Source: Ophioceras dolichostomum (Eukaryota > Ascomycota > Sordariomycetes > Magnaporthales > Ophioceraceae). Taken from it: a stretch of 64,000 bases of DNA. Location of the stretch: contig PYST01000020.1 in the NCBI GenBank assembly GCA_003049485.1, positions 62,001 through 126,000 on the forward strand, read 5' to 3'. Positions 54,870 through 64,000 of this stretch are shown here, piece by piece. The stretch's first letter is position 1; every line of letters starts with the position of its first letter. The notes under the pieces were generated by a model that made no database searches, had not been told where the DNA came from, and saw only the letters and a list, made by a program, of their open reading frames with translations. A program made the translations under genes and the position numbers.

Positions 54870-57689
54870 ATGGCACCACAGACCCCAGCACCTGAGAGAA
54901 TCCACCAACTAAAACATAATAGCTCCGTGCTCGCCATCACCGTAAACGACGAGTACATATTCGCCGGCACGCACGACGGAGAAATCCTCGTCTGGTCGCT
55001 CGAGTCCTTCCAGCTCGTCCACAGAGTGCAGGCTCACAAGCGCACAATCCTCTGTCTCTTTCTCTCGACGCCGTCCTCGACCAGCTCCACGAATCCCACA
55101 TCGCCATCATCGAGCCATCGCGACCAACCCTTGCTCTTCTCGTCTGCGAGCGACGCGATCGTCAGCGTCTGGTGCCCAAAAACATTCAAGCGTCTCTACG
55201 AGATCTACAGCACGCACGACGTGGGCGACATTTTCAGCGTCGCCTACTCATCACAGAACGACACGGTCTACATCGGGGCGCAGAACACTACGATACAATG
55301 GGTCAGCCTCCACGACCAGAAGGCGCGCGTCGTCCACGAGTCGCCCCAGCACCCCGACCGCAGATACCACCGTTTCTTCGACTCGAAGCCAGTAGGAGGC
55401 ACGAGCACACCTAGGCGGTGGGACGACCAGTGGTCGCTGATCCCCCGCGCGCAGACCGTGCTGGAGATTGACGAGGCCTCCATCCGACAATTCGCACATT
55501 TCGGATACGTATACTGCATGCTGATGGCCCGAGGGCCAACAGTGCGCGTTGATGCGGACGAGGATGTGTTGATCTCGGGCGGCGGCGAGGGGGTGATCAA
55601 GCTCTGGAAGCTCAACCACGAACCGACGCCGAACACAGAGGCGGACGACGGCATTGAGGAGATCATGGCATTGGGAGAGGACGAGGCCGAGTCGGTCATG
55701 TCAATAGCTATTGATGGGTCTTTCCTGTACAGCGGGAAGCTCGACGGGATCATTGAGCTCTGGGACCTGGACACGAAGCAGAAGCTGCGCGTTATCAAGG
55801 GCCACGGGGACGACGTGATGACGATGCAGATGCAGTGGGGGTTCCTGTGGAGCGCGGCTGCTAATGGCTCGGCTACCGTACGTCACACCTTATTCGCCCC
55901 ATTCCCATCTCCATCTCCACCCTCCTTAGACATGCCTGGAGTGCCTTACTCCTCCCATTACTGGCCTCGCTGCTAACATGCTATTTGACAGAAACACAGC
56001 ACAGTCCACGATAGCAGGAACTTGCCGTCAGCGTTGGACACGGTCAGTCAAAAGTACCAATGCCTCAGCCGATGGAATGCCCACGAAGGCAAGATCCTGT
56101 CCTCTGCTGCGACATCCTACAAGGGCGACCGGTTCTTCATCACAGGTGCAAACGACGACACGGTCTGTGTCTGGCGCGTTAACGACTGCGTCGATGCCGC
56201 GGCCGAGGCAGACGCGGTATCTGAGGACGCCATGTTCAAGTCGCTTCGCCAGTTTGTATCACACAAGACGATCTCGTCCCGCCCCGAGTTCGCAGAGGAC
56301 TGCCGACGGGGCGCGACCTTCCTCTGCACTCTGTTCAAGCGACTCGGTGCTCAGGTCGAGATGCTCTCGACAGCCGATCGGCTGCACAACCCCGTCGTGT
56401 TTGCCAAGTTCTCGGGCCACCTGGAGCCTGCCGAAAAACGCAAGCGGGTGCTGTTCTACGGCCACTACGACGTCGTATCCGCCGACAGCAATAAGGGGAA
56501 GTGGGCGAGCGACCCGTTCACATTGGCCGGGACCAATGGATACCTCTACGGCCGCGGCGTTTCGGACAACAAGGGACCCATCATCGCGGCGCTGTACGCA
56601 GTTACCGATCTAATGCAAGCGCAGCAGCTCGAGTCCGACATCATCTTCCTCATCGAAGGCGAAGAAGAGTCAGGATCCCGCAGCTTTAAGGAAACGGTGC
56701 GCCAGCACAAGGAGTTGATCGGCCACGTGGACTACATCCTGCTGGCAAACAGCTACTGGCTCGACGACGACACACCGTGTCTGACATACGGGCTCAGGGG
56801 AGTCCTGCACGCTACTGTCTGCGTCGACTCGCGGCACCCCGACCTCCACTCCGGCGTGGACGGGTCTTACATGATGGCCGAACCCCTTTCCGACCTGACT
56901 CTCCTCCTAGGAAAGCTGAAGGGCCCCCGCAACCGCATCATGATCCCGGGCTTCTACGACGGCATCCTGCCTCTCACCCCGCACGAGGAGAAGCGATTCG
57001 ACGCCATCGCCTCCATTCTGATGAAACGCAATCCGGAGAACGGGCCCGCAGACACGCTCAAGGCGAGCCTGATGGCGCGCTGGCGGGAGCCCAACCTTAC
57101 CATCCACCGGTATAAGGTCTCCGGACCGGACGGCAGCCTAGTCAGCAGCCACGCGAGCGCACACATCTCATTGCGCCTCGTTCCCGGGCAGGAAGTCGAC
57201 GCCGTGACGGCCTCGCTCCGCTCGTTCCTCGAGGCCGAATTCGCCGCCTTCGGTAGTAACAACACCCTCAGCATCAGCATCGACAACCAGGCCGAGCCCT
57301 GGCTAGGCGACCCGGCCAATGAGATCTTCCGCACGCTAGAGAGGGCCGTGGTGAAGGTCTGGGGTCTTGACAAGGAACAGCCGGCCTTGCCGGTATCGGG
57401 GAGGCTCGATGGCACCAGCGGCAGTGCTGGCAGCGCCGAGAACGGCGGTGGGCAAGCCAGCAAGCCCTCGTCGGGCGGCGTCGTTACTAAGATCAAGAAG
57501 CCGCTTTATATCCGGGAGGGCGGCTCGATCCCGGCCATCCGCTTCCTAGAGAAGGAGTTTGGTGCGCCTGCTGCGCATCTGCCCTGTGGCCAGGCGAGTG
57601 ATGCGGCACATCTCGACAACGAGCGCCTGAGGGTGCTAAATCTGTTGAAGAGCCGGGAGATCTTTGGCGATGTCTTCAAGAGTCTCTGA
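54870..57689 (+). CDS. dug2: WD40 + M20 metallopeptidase, glutathione degradosome subunit
   Basis: Two exons, 54870-55877 and 55992-57689; 901 aa. The N-terminal half is a WD40 propeller (LFSSASDAIVSVWC, DVLISGGGEGVIKLWKL, GSFLYSGKLDGIIELWDL, RFFITGANDDTVCVWRV). The C-terminal half is an M20 peptidase: LFYGHYDVV with His494 and Asp496, GRGVSDNKGP for the bridging Asp, and IEGEEESGS with Glu560-Glu561 as catalytic base and ligand. The WD40-M20 fusion is the signature of Dug2, which with Dug1 and Dug3 breaks down glutathione in the cytosol independently of gamma-glutamyl transpeptidase. The intron has GTACGT, CTAAC and ACAG. The start at 54870 is chosen because the propeller begins soon after; the frame is open to 54582. 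Confidence 0.9.
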
Positions 57690-58416
57690 GGATTCCAGAT
57701 TACCCGGGGGGGACCGCATTGTCGGATGAATTCCTTTGTGGATTACGTTTGTTTCTTCGGTCTGTTTCCATTGTTTGGCGTTTTGGGGGAAGATAAAATC
57801 GACAAAAAAGAAGATGAACAAAGTCAGCAGGCGCGTGGCGTCAGTCAACTGATAGAGTATGCGGGTTGTTTAGTAACAGAACTCCGAAGCGAAGGCACGA
57901 TAGAGAAAACAGTATACATTTCCTCAATTTGATATCTTCATGGCACCATACCTCGGCACCGATGACGCTCCTTCTCCGCATCCGCTTTCTTACTGATCGT
58001 CCTCACTTGGCCGACTTTCCCCGCTGCTCCTCCTTATTCATGACAGCCGGCCGAGGCTGTCTCCAGACTTCCATCAAATCGCGAGTGTCAAATTAACAAT
58101 GACTGAGGAAGCGCCTTCCGCTGTCGATGACGGTGGGCTGTTCATTACAAATTGACAGAAGCTGCAGTAAGGGTCACTTGGATCTGTCGGGAAAGCGATT
58201 TGTCTGCTATTCACACCCCGATCACAAATCTGATTAACAACGTTGATCTTATAAGTCCCGGTTCAAGACCTCCTCATCATCCTAAGAATCGAGAAGTCTA
58301 CGCTGCAAACTACACTCTAAATACCGCCTCTCGTCGTCCGAACAACATCCCAGGTATCGGTTACATCTTTTGGTTCATCAGCATCGATCAGTGCCACCAA
58401 CACCCTTCTCATCAAC
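57690..58416. other. Intergenic region
   Basis: Only 3' flank and promoter sequence recognised between DUG2 and the DUF302-like gene. Confidence 0.5.
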
Positions 58417-59061
58417 ATGCAGCTCCTCGCCATCTTCAACTTCGCCACCTGCCTCCTCAGTGGCGTCTCTTCCGCCTCCACCTCCAGGCTCGGGCCCCCT
58501 CTCGAAAAACGCTCGATCCAAGTCCACATCCGCGACGACAACGCCAGCACCACCACCAGCCGCAACATCTTCAGGACCACCATCCCCAGCCGCTACGACT
58601 TCAACCGAACCCGCACGGCCTGGGAGTCCGACCTCCCCGTTCTCAACACGACCTACAACGACCTCCTCCGCGCCGGCGACACGGCGGGGGCCCTCGCGGC
58701 CCTGCAGGCGCTGCCGCCCCTCTCGACCTTCATCGACCCGCCCCGCGACTTCGGCCGCCTCCTCACGGTCCTCGGCGAGACGAGCCGGCACGAGGTGCAG
58801 TACGAGGTGGGGAACCCGTGGATCGCGGTGCGCGTGGCCAAGTACGCGCCGTACGGCGTGCTGTACGCGCCCTGGCGCGTGCTGCTGCTCGAGGAGGAGG
58901 TCGACGGACGGGTCAAGTTCGAGTTCGACTCGCCGGTTGGGATCTGGGGGAGGTTCGATATTAGGGAGGTGGATGCGCTGGCGTGGGAGCTGGAGGATAA
59001 GCTGAAAGGCGCGATGATGAAGGCCGCGGGGTGGGGGAGCAATGGGGAGTGGGAGGCTTGA
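58417..59061 (+). CDS. Secreted DUF302-like protein
   Basis: Single exon, 214 aa. It has a signal peptide of about 19 residues (MQLLAIFNFATCLLSGVSS) and a Lys-Arg pair at about 30-31 (LEKRS), compatible with Kex2 maturation. A variable middle part follows. The C-terminal segment (about 125-200) reads VQYEVGNPWIAVRVAKYAPYGVLYAPWRVLLLEEEVDGRVKFEFDSP..IWGRFD..EVDALAWELEDKL. That is the pattern of the DUF302 (TT1751-like) fold: a YxxGNP-x-xA element, a LYAP-x-RVL strand, a D-x-P loop and a final helix. DUF302 is mainly prokaryotic, with scattered fungal members; function unknown. There are no cysteines in the mature protein. Family call by pattern only. Confidence 0.7.
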   Translation: MQLLAIFNFATCLLSGVSSASTSRLGPPLEKRSIQVHIRDDNASTTTSRNIFRTTIPSRYDFNRTRTAWESDLPVLNTTYNDLLRAGDTAGALAALQALPPLSTFIDPPRDFGRLLTVLGETSRHEVQYEVGNPWIAVRVAKYAPYGVLYAPWRVLLLEEEVDGRVKFEFDSPVGIWGRFDIREVDALAWELEDKLKGAMMKAAGWGSNGEWEA

Positions 59062-59640
59062 GGTGGTGGGTTGGAGGGTGGCATCACGGATACCTCAGCT
59101 GCTGTGCCTCTCTACCCCGGCCTTGACCTTCAGCTCGGTCCTCTGGAGCTCCGTTGTGGTCGATCACTTGTGTAATGACAAGAACAAGAGAGAGCATCAC
59201 GAAGGTAAACATCACATCCTCGGCGCACCTGTGGAGAGGAATTGAAATGCTCTAGAACGAACCCTGTCTATTCTGGAGGGACTTGGCTTTTTTGGCGGAC
59301 CATCATACACACTCACCCCTGAAGGCGGCAAACAAGGGACAAGAAAGGACCCAAAGACTTTATATACAGGATAAAAAAACTACCATCGTCGGGTACAACA
59401 GAACATCTTTCCGTATGAAGCCCGATATAACCAACCCGCCCAAGTCGACTCGACAACTCGGCCCCGCCCTTTACTTTCTCCAACCCGCCATCACTCGCGT
59501 CCTCTGTGTAGCGCCACGAGACCGCATATCTCGTTGTTTCCTTTGTGTTCTTTGTCGCTAGGCGTGCCCTTGACCGCATTGTCTCATGATGGTGATGATA
59601 AGACGGAGCCGCGCAAGCACCACTAGCAGGAAAAAGGCAA
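59062..59640. other. Intergenic region between convergent genes
   Basis: 3' flanks; nothing recognised. Confidence 0.5.
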
Positions 59641-60783
59641 TTAAGCCATCGACGTGGGGGCAGGCACCTCGCCGGTAGGGGCAGCGCCAGAGGGAGCACC
59701 GCCGGGGCCACCGAAAGGCAAGCCGCTGGGAGGTGGTCCGCTGGGGCGCGCACCGGAGGGCATAGCACCCGAGACGAAGGCGCCAGACGGCATGGGACCG
59801 CCAGGACCGCCGTGACCGCCGGCGCCACTGGGACCGCCGGAGGGCCTAGCACCAGAGGGCATGGGACCGCTGGGCATGGCACCAGTGCCGGAGGGGCGCG
59901 GGGGCGGGGTGCCGAAGGGCATGCCGGAGGGAGCCTCGCCAGCGGGGACGGTGCCGGTCGGGACGTCGGTGGCCTGGCGACGGCGGAGGTCCTCGCTCAC
60001 GGTAGCGGTGGGCACGGCAGTCTCGACGCCGCCGTCGTCGCCACCGTCAGGAGCGCCGGTGGGCCAAGCGCCAAAACCGCCAGTACCGGTTGGCATGTCG
60101 CCGCCAAAGTCTCCGCCGAAGCCACCGGTACCGGATGGAATCGCGCTGCCGTCTCCGAAGCGGCCACCACCACGACCACCGCCATGACGGCCGCCGAACC
60201 CGCCGGTGGCCTGCGCGCCTCCGCTAGGGAACGCGCCGGAGGCGAAGTCGCCGGTCGGGCGCGAGCCGCCACCAAAGCCTCCGGTTCCAGATGGGAAACC
60301 ACCATCGGGAAAGCCGTCGCCCTCACCACCGCCAAAGTCCCCGGTGCCGGTCGGCCTGCCACCGCCGAAGCCACCTGTGCCTGTTGGCCTCTCGCCGCCG
60401 AAGCCGCCAGTGCGGGTTGGGGCGGCGACGTCCGAGGAAGAGCCCTCGTCCTGGCGACGGAAGAAGCGGCCGAAGAAGCCCTCCGCCGCGACGCTGGACG
60501 CGGGAGCACGACCGGAGGGCAACCCGCTAGGCGGTCCGCTGAGAGGGGCGCCGGTAGGGCGGGGGCCGGTGGGGGCCAGGCCGGTGGGTGGCGGGCCGGT
60601 AGGGGTGAAGTCGCCCGACATCATGGGGGGAGGGCCGCCGGAGCCGAACGGGGGAGGCGGCATGTCTGTGCCTGTCGGCTTGGGCGGCGGAGTGCCGGAG
60701 AGGGAGGCCATCTGCGGCGCCGGCGCCGCCTGCCCGATGGCGGCCAGGGTGGAGAGGAGCACGAGGATAGTGTTCGGCTGCAT
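59641..60783 (-). CDS. Secreted Gly/Pro/Ser/Thr-rich repeat protein
   Basis: Single exon, 380 aa. A signal peptide (MQPNTILVLLSTLAAIGQA) precedes an almost entirely low-complexity mature protein. An N-terminal block is PTG/PPP-rich. A central block of GGFGG-x-RPTGTGGFGG units covers about 120-250. The C-terminal block consists of MPSG-x-RPSG units. Dibasic sites (FFRRQDE near 108 and LRRRQATD near 268) could be cut by Kex2 and divide the precursor along the block boundaries. There is no cysteine and no GPI tail. The promoter side has a CAACAA-rich leader on the coding strand. Proteins of this composition act as cell-wall or surface-coat components or as repeat precursors; the exact role cannot be inferred. 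Long ORFs on the opposite strand are by-products of the GC-rich repeats. Confidence 0.75.
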   Translation of the reverse strand: MQPNTILVLLSTLAAIGQAAPAPQMASLSGTPPPKPTGTDMPPPPFGSGGPPPMMSGDFTPTGPPPTGLAPTGPRPTGAPLSGPPSGLPSGRAPASSVAAEGFFGRFFRRQDEGSSSDVAAPTRTGGFGGERPTGTGGFGGGRPTGTGDFGGGEGDGFPDGGFPSGTGGFGGGSRPTGDFASGAFPSGGAQATGGFGGRHGGGRGGGRFGDGSAIPSGTGGFGGDFGGDMPTGTGGFGAWPTGAPDGGDDGGVETAVPTATVSEDLRRRQATDVPTGTVPAGEAPSGMPFGTPPPRPSGTGAMPSGPMPSGARPSGGPSGAGGHGGPGGPMPSGAFVSGAMPSGARPSGPPPSGLPFGGPGGAPSGAAPTGEVPAPTSMA

Positions 60784-63767
60784 TTTGTATTGCTTGTTCC
60801 TTATTTCTTATTTTGTTGTTGTGGTTGCTGTTGTTGAAAGTGACAGGAAAGAAAAAGAAGGAATCGGAGGGCAAAATCAGGGGTGTGAATGATGTGTGTT
60901 TCTGAGAAGTGAACTTGTTGAAATGTCAAAAGAGGGACACCCAGTGAGCCCGGAGAAAGAAAGTTAAGGGAAGAGAAGGTGAAGCTGAGAGGTTGGACAC
61001 AAAAGAGGAGGTGAGTGAGTGACAGCCGAGAAAGCCGGCCAGACCTCAGCTGGGAGGAATCGCGGATCTTATATCTCGAGATCCTTCGTGCTCCGACATG
61101 TTGGCATCACTCCTTGCTGGTCTGGTAGCCACCAGGGAGGATGCACCAGTACCACACAGCTCCCGCACGCCGGGCCTGGTCCGACCAGAAAGAGAGAAAC
61201 AGACAGAAAGAGTCTCCACAGCGATCCCCATCATCCCATGCCCCTGGCACCGGCTGTTGCTGACGAACAACTGACCTTCAGTAGACCCATTGTTCAGCTC
61301 TACTACTAACGAGCCATGGCTTCATTTAGACGAATCGACGTGGGTGCATGCACTCCGAGGCGAGCTGCTCCTCAGTGTTAGGTGGTGGGCACTGGTCACT
61401 GGCTAGGAGGAGCCGCCAGCTCGTCAACCATGGTCAAGAGGTCAAGTCACCAAAGGCCACGCAAATTATGACGAGACGGTAGGGAAACGCCCGGGGTAGG
61501 TACTCTATGCAGGTACCCAGGCAGGACGTTCCGCTTAAGGGGGCTGCCCAGGGGGGGGGGGGGGGGGGGGNNNNNNNNNNNNNNNNNNNNNNNNNNNNNN
61601 NNNNNNNNGGGTGATGATGAGTGGTGGCCACTGGCCATCTTTCGTTCCGAGAAGGAAGCATCAAAAATTCCATTCATACAGAGGACGCCGCCGTTTGCTT
61701 GCGTGGCACCAACACCCATGCGAGCAACTCAAAAACAAACAACACCGACTCGCCTCGCAAACCAGCCTTACGTCGTACGTACTGTAGTAGAGGCAGGCCA
61801 GCCCGGTCGCTGAGTCGCAAGTTAAGCACTCGCCATCCATTGGCTCTGCGCCGTCCTCTTCGTTAATAAAGCGCGTGGCATATCATCTGGAAAATGGATA
61901 GTTCGTCCGATCTTGGCAGCCCTGGTTCGCCACCATACAGGAAATCGATTGGCGTACGCCAGTCGTTTGTTTCAAACAAGTTTCAAGGATACACATTTGA
62001 AAGCTGTTTCTCCTCTTCTTCTTTCGATTCCTTTCAGCTTTCCCTTTTTGCTCCCTAGGCGGTCGGAAAATATTTCCTTTCATCCCTCTCCCCCTTTGCC
62101 TAGGTCGACCTTTCGATGGGACAGTGGAGAGCTTGGGTGAGGTGGGACCAAGACGCGCAAGCTTCACCCACATCCCGGGATCCTTGACTCCTTGTTCTAG
62201 ACATGACAGCTTCCCCCCTGCTCCCGCCCACAGGACCAGCTCGCACCACTGGGGAACAACAGCTCCTAACTCGCACTATCTCGATGTGCAACTCTTGCAC
62301 TGGAGGCCCCCCCCCCCCAACAACTTGAACGCAGGAAGTACTCTCCAATTTTGGATACGAAAATATTCATTCCCACCCGTCCCCCGGCAGGGCGGTAGTT
62401 CGTGTATAGCACCATTCCCAGACTAATGACTCGCCAACACCATCTCGGGCCGGTTCCTTGCCACTATTCAAAGACCAGGCCGGACAGTTCAAAGCTTCGC
62501 GGTAGCAGGCACCCCCCATCGCCAATGATCTACCGGCTGGGCATCCACACCAAGGCTTACTACGTATTAGCGCTACGCTCCTGGGCGTCCTCTGGCCCCG
62601 GATCTACGAGGATCGACGCCCAGGATCCTACTCACACTCTGCATGGATCGAATGGGTCTGCAATTCAGGGCGGTAATCAATTCGATTCCTTGATGATGCC
62701 CTCTCTTGCGCGTCCTTTGCCTCCGAGCCTCCTTACCATTCCATGCCCTGCCTCACTCCCTTGTCCTCAACTATCCCGACCTCGCAGGAGGCCGAGGTAC
62801 TAACCGAGATTGAAGGCGGCTTGCACCAAAGCCCCTTGGCGCCAACTTCAAATCTGCTCCGCGTTCACTGTTCGTGGTATTCAGGTTGTGAACCAATAGA
62901 CTAGATGGGAGAACTGCTGATCGGACTGTTCGCATTAAGTTGGCGAGACTGGACTGGGCCTCACGGAACGGTCCGGCCAATTACACACACAAACATACGC
63001 GGCCGTATTAGTCACCTCTGCTTCTGCCGCTTTCGACCTCGCGAGAGGACCGGCCAGCTCGGTCTCTTCGCAGATAAGGGTAGGGAGCCACTCACTGACA
63101 CTCCCACACTCCAGCCCGCCGGTCATGGCCGCCGAGCTGTAGGCCAGGCCCGGTACAACCCACCGCCCAAAAGTGAGGCTCGTGGCCCAGTTACAAGGTC
63201 CAGTCCGTCCGCCTGTCGACTGTGATCAAATATGTCTCAGAGTCTTATAGGTCTCGGCCAAAGTGACAGAGAAGAGTAGCTGTCGACCACAACAGACCGT
63301 TGTGAGAGGACGAGGGGAGATATCAGGGGAATAGCGAAAGTGAATAATGTTAGCTTGCGCCGAGCTCAAGACTGTGCGCTATTCCCCCAAACCACAGACG
63401 GCAAGGAGCGAATGCCTTTCACTCTGCCGTCGGGAGAGTGTTTGGGCGTTGGCAGCTATCCCAACAAAGTCACGTGACAGAAATCAGGGGTCGCCCCTGA
63501 ACCAGTCACGAACCAAAGACGTGTCGCGAGGCGTTTCGAAACATGCAATTACCACGCACGACGACAGTAGCTAGGTCGGCTTCCAAGAACCCATTGCCGC
63601 AGCTTGAGAAGAGGCTCCCAAGGTGTTTGGCATTAACACAATCATTACTACATAGCTAGTTCCTACTTAGGTCCTTAGTCCTTCCTTAATACTCCCAGCC
63701 AGCCAGTCAATCTCCCGGCCGATCCAGACCATGGATAATTCGACAAATTGGTGATAAATCTCATTCA
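60784..63767. other. Intergenic region with assembly gap
   Basis: About 3 kb with no supported gene. It contains an assembly gap at 61571-61608 flanked by G homopolymer, and a C homopolymer at 62310-62318. Confidence 0.55.
61551..61608. other. Poly-G tract and run of 38 Ns
   Basis: Twenty consecutive G (61551-61570), then 38 N (61571-61608) and three G. A homopolymer that the assembly could not resolve; true length unknown. Confidence 0.95.
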
Positions 63768-64000
63768 TCATAACGCGAAGCAAGCCGTAGCCGCCGCTGC
63801 TGATACCATCATCCAAATCGCCCCTCCACTCCACAGCATCGCCGTCGCCGCCGCTGGGGCTCCGCTGGTAGTGACACCACCCGGCGCCCTCGCCGTACTC
63901 GTACCCGCCGCCGGTGGCCGGGAACCACCAGTCGCGCCTGCCGTTGTGGTCGGCAGCGGCGACGGCGCGGTGGGTATGACGATGAGGAAGGGGTTCTCCG
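63768..64000 (-). CDS. 3' end of a GPI-anchored-type secreted protein (partial)
   Basis: Minus-strand reading enters from the right edge (first full codon at 63998) and ends at a TGA at 63770-63768. The frame gives ENPFLIVIPTAP, a Pro/Thr/Ala/Gly-rich stalk of about 40 residues and a hydrophobic C-terminus (GGAIWMMVSAAAATACFAL). This is the ordinary layout of a fungal GPI-anchor signal. The upstream catalytic or binding domain is outside the window, so the family is unknown. A second minus-strand frame is also open through this stretch (WWFPATGGGYEYGEGAGW..) and runs on past 63680, so the frame choice is not certain. Confidence 0.45.
   Translation of the reverse strand, partial: ENPFLIVIPTAPSPLPTTTAGATGGSRPPAAGTSTARAPGGVTTSGAPAAATAMLWSGGAIWMMVSAAAATACFAL

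Noticed and set aside
59812..60892. Plus-strand ORFs of 341 and 228 codons over the Gly/Pro-rich gene
   Set aside because: Repeat-driven shadows; the minus frame has a signal peptide and dibasic sites.

Overview
The window looks like nuclear chromosomal DNA of a filamentous ascomycete (Pezizomycotina, probably Sordariomycetes). Coding DNA is GC-rich. Introns are short (mostly 76-156 nt), with GTRAGT-like donors, CTRAC branch points and YAG acceptors. The gene content fits: a PL3 pectate lyase, small secreted proteins, STAND/NLR-type receptors, a HeLo-like/ankyrin protein, a fungal ZIP transporter, Pho89-type phosphate permease, Dug2 and Tim17. No tRNA, rRNA or CRISPR was recognised.

Layout. 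0-18.3 kb is a low-density secretome and metal region: the 5' exon of a secreted protein running off the left edge, a cupredoxin (5938-6498), a six-cysteine secreted protein (8168-8692), a His/Cys-motif secreted protein (10726-11308), a ZIP zinc-type transporter (14105-15971) and a PL3 pectate lyase (17547-18329). 18.7-36.2 kb is an immunity-like block. It holds a 2246-aa caspase-like/NACHT/TPR/zinc-finger NLR. A HeLo-like-N plus ankyrin gene is divergent from it. Next come a trypsin-fold protein with an intact H/D/S triad and a divergently transcribed membrane-anchored protein. A decayed second copy of the ankyrin gene follows, with a scrap of the membrane-protein gene. 36.2-43.9 kb is gene-poor and carries relics of a fungal-specific transcription factor. 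43.9-57.7 kb is a conserved housekeeping block: Na+/phosphate symporter, RecQ helicase, Ntn-type asparaginase, Tim17 and Dug2. 58.4-64 kb returns to secreted proteins: a DUF302-like protein, a Gly/Pro/Ser-rich repeat protein and the 3' end of a GPI-anchored-type protein. An assembly gap lies at 61571-61608.

Two systems stand out. First, the small secreted protein at 10.7 kb and the ZIP transporter at 14.1 kb carry the same Cys/His module (C-x2-H-[GA]-x3-[HF]-C, five copies in total). Three of the five are split by a phase-2 intron at the identical place, just before the final His-Cys. Their upstream regions share a nearly perfect 19-bp element containing CAAGGT. This suggests a zinc-capture protein and transporter pair that evolved by exon-module shuffling, comparable in concept to Pra1/Zrt1 or Aspf2/ZrfC. 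Second, the 18.7-36.2 kb block looks like a self/non-self recognition cluster with a duplicated and decaying HeLo-like/ankyrin + protease-fold + membrane-protein unit next to a large NLR.
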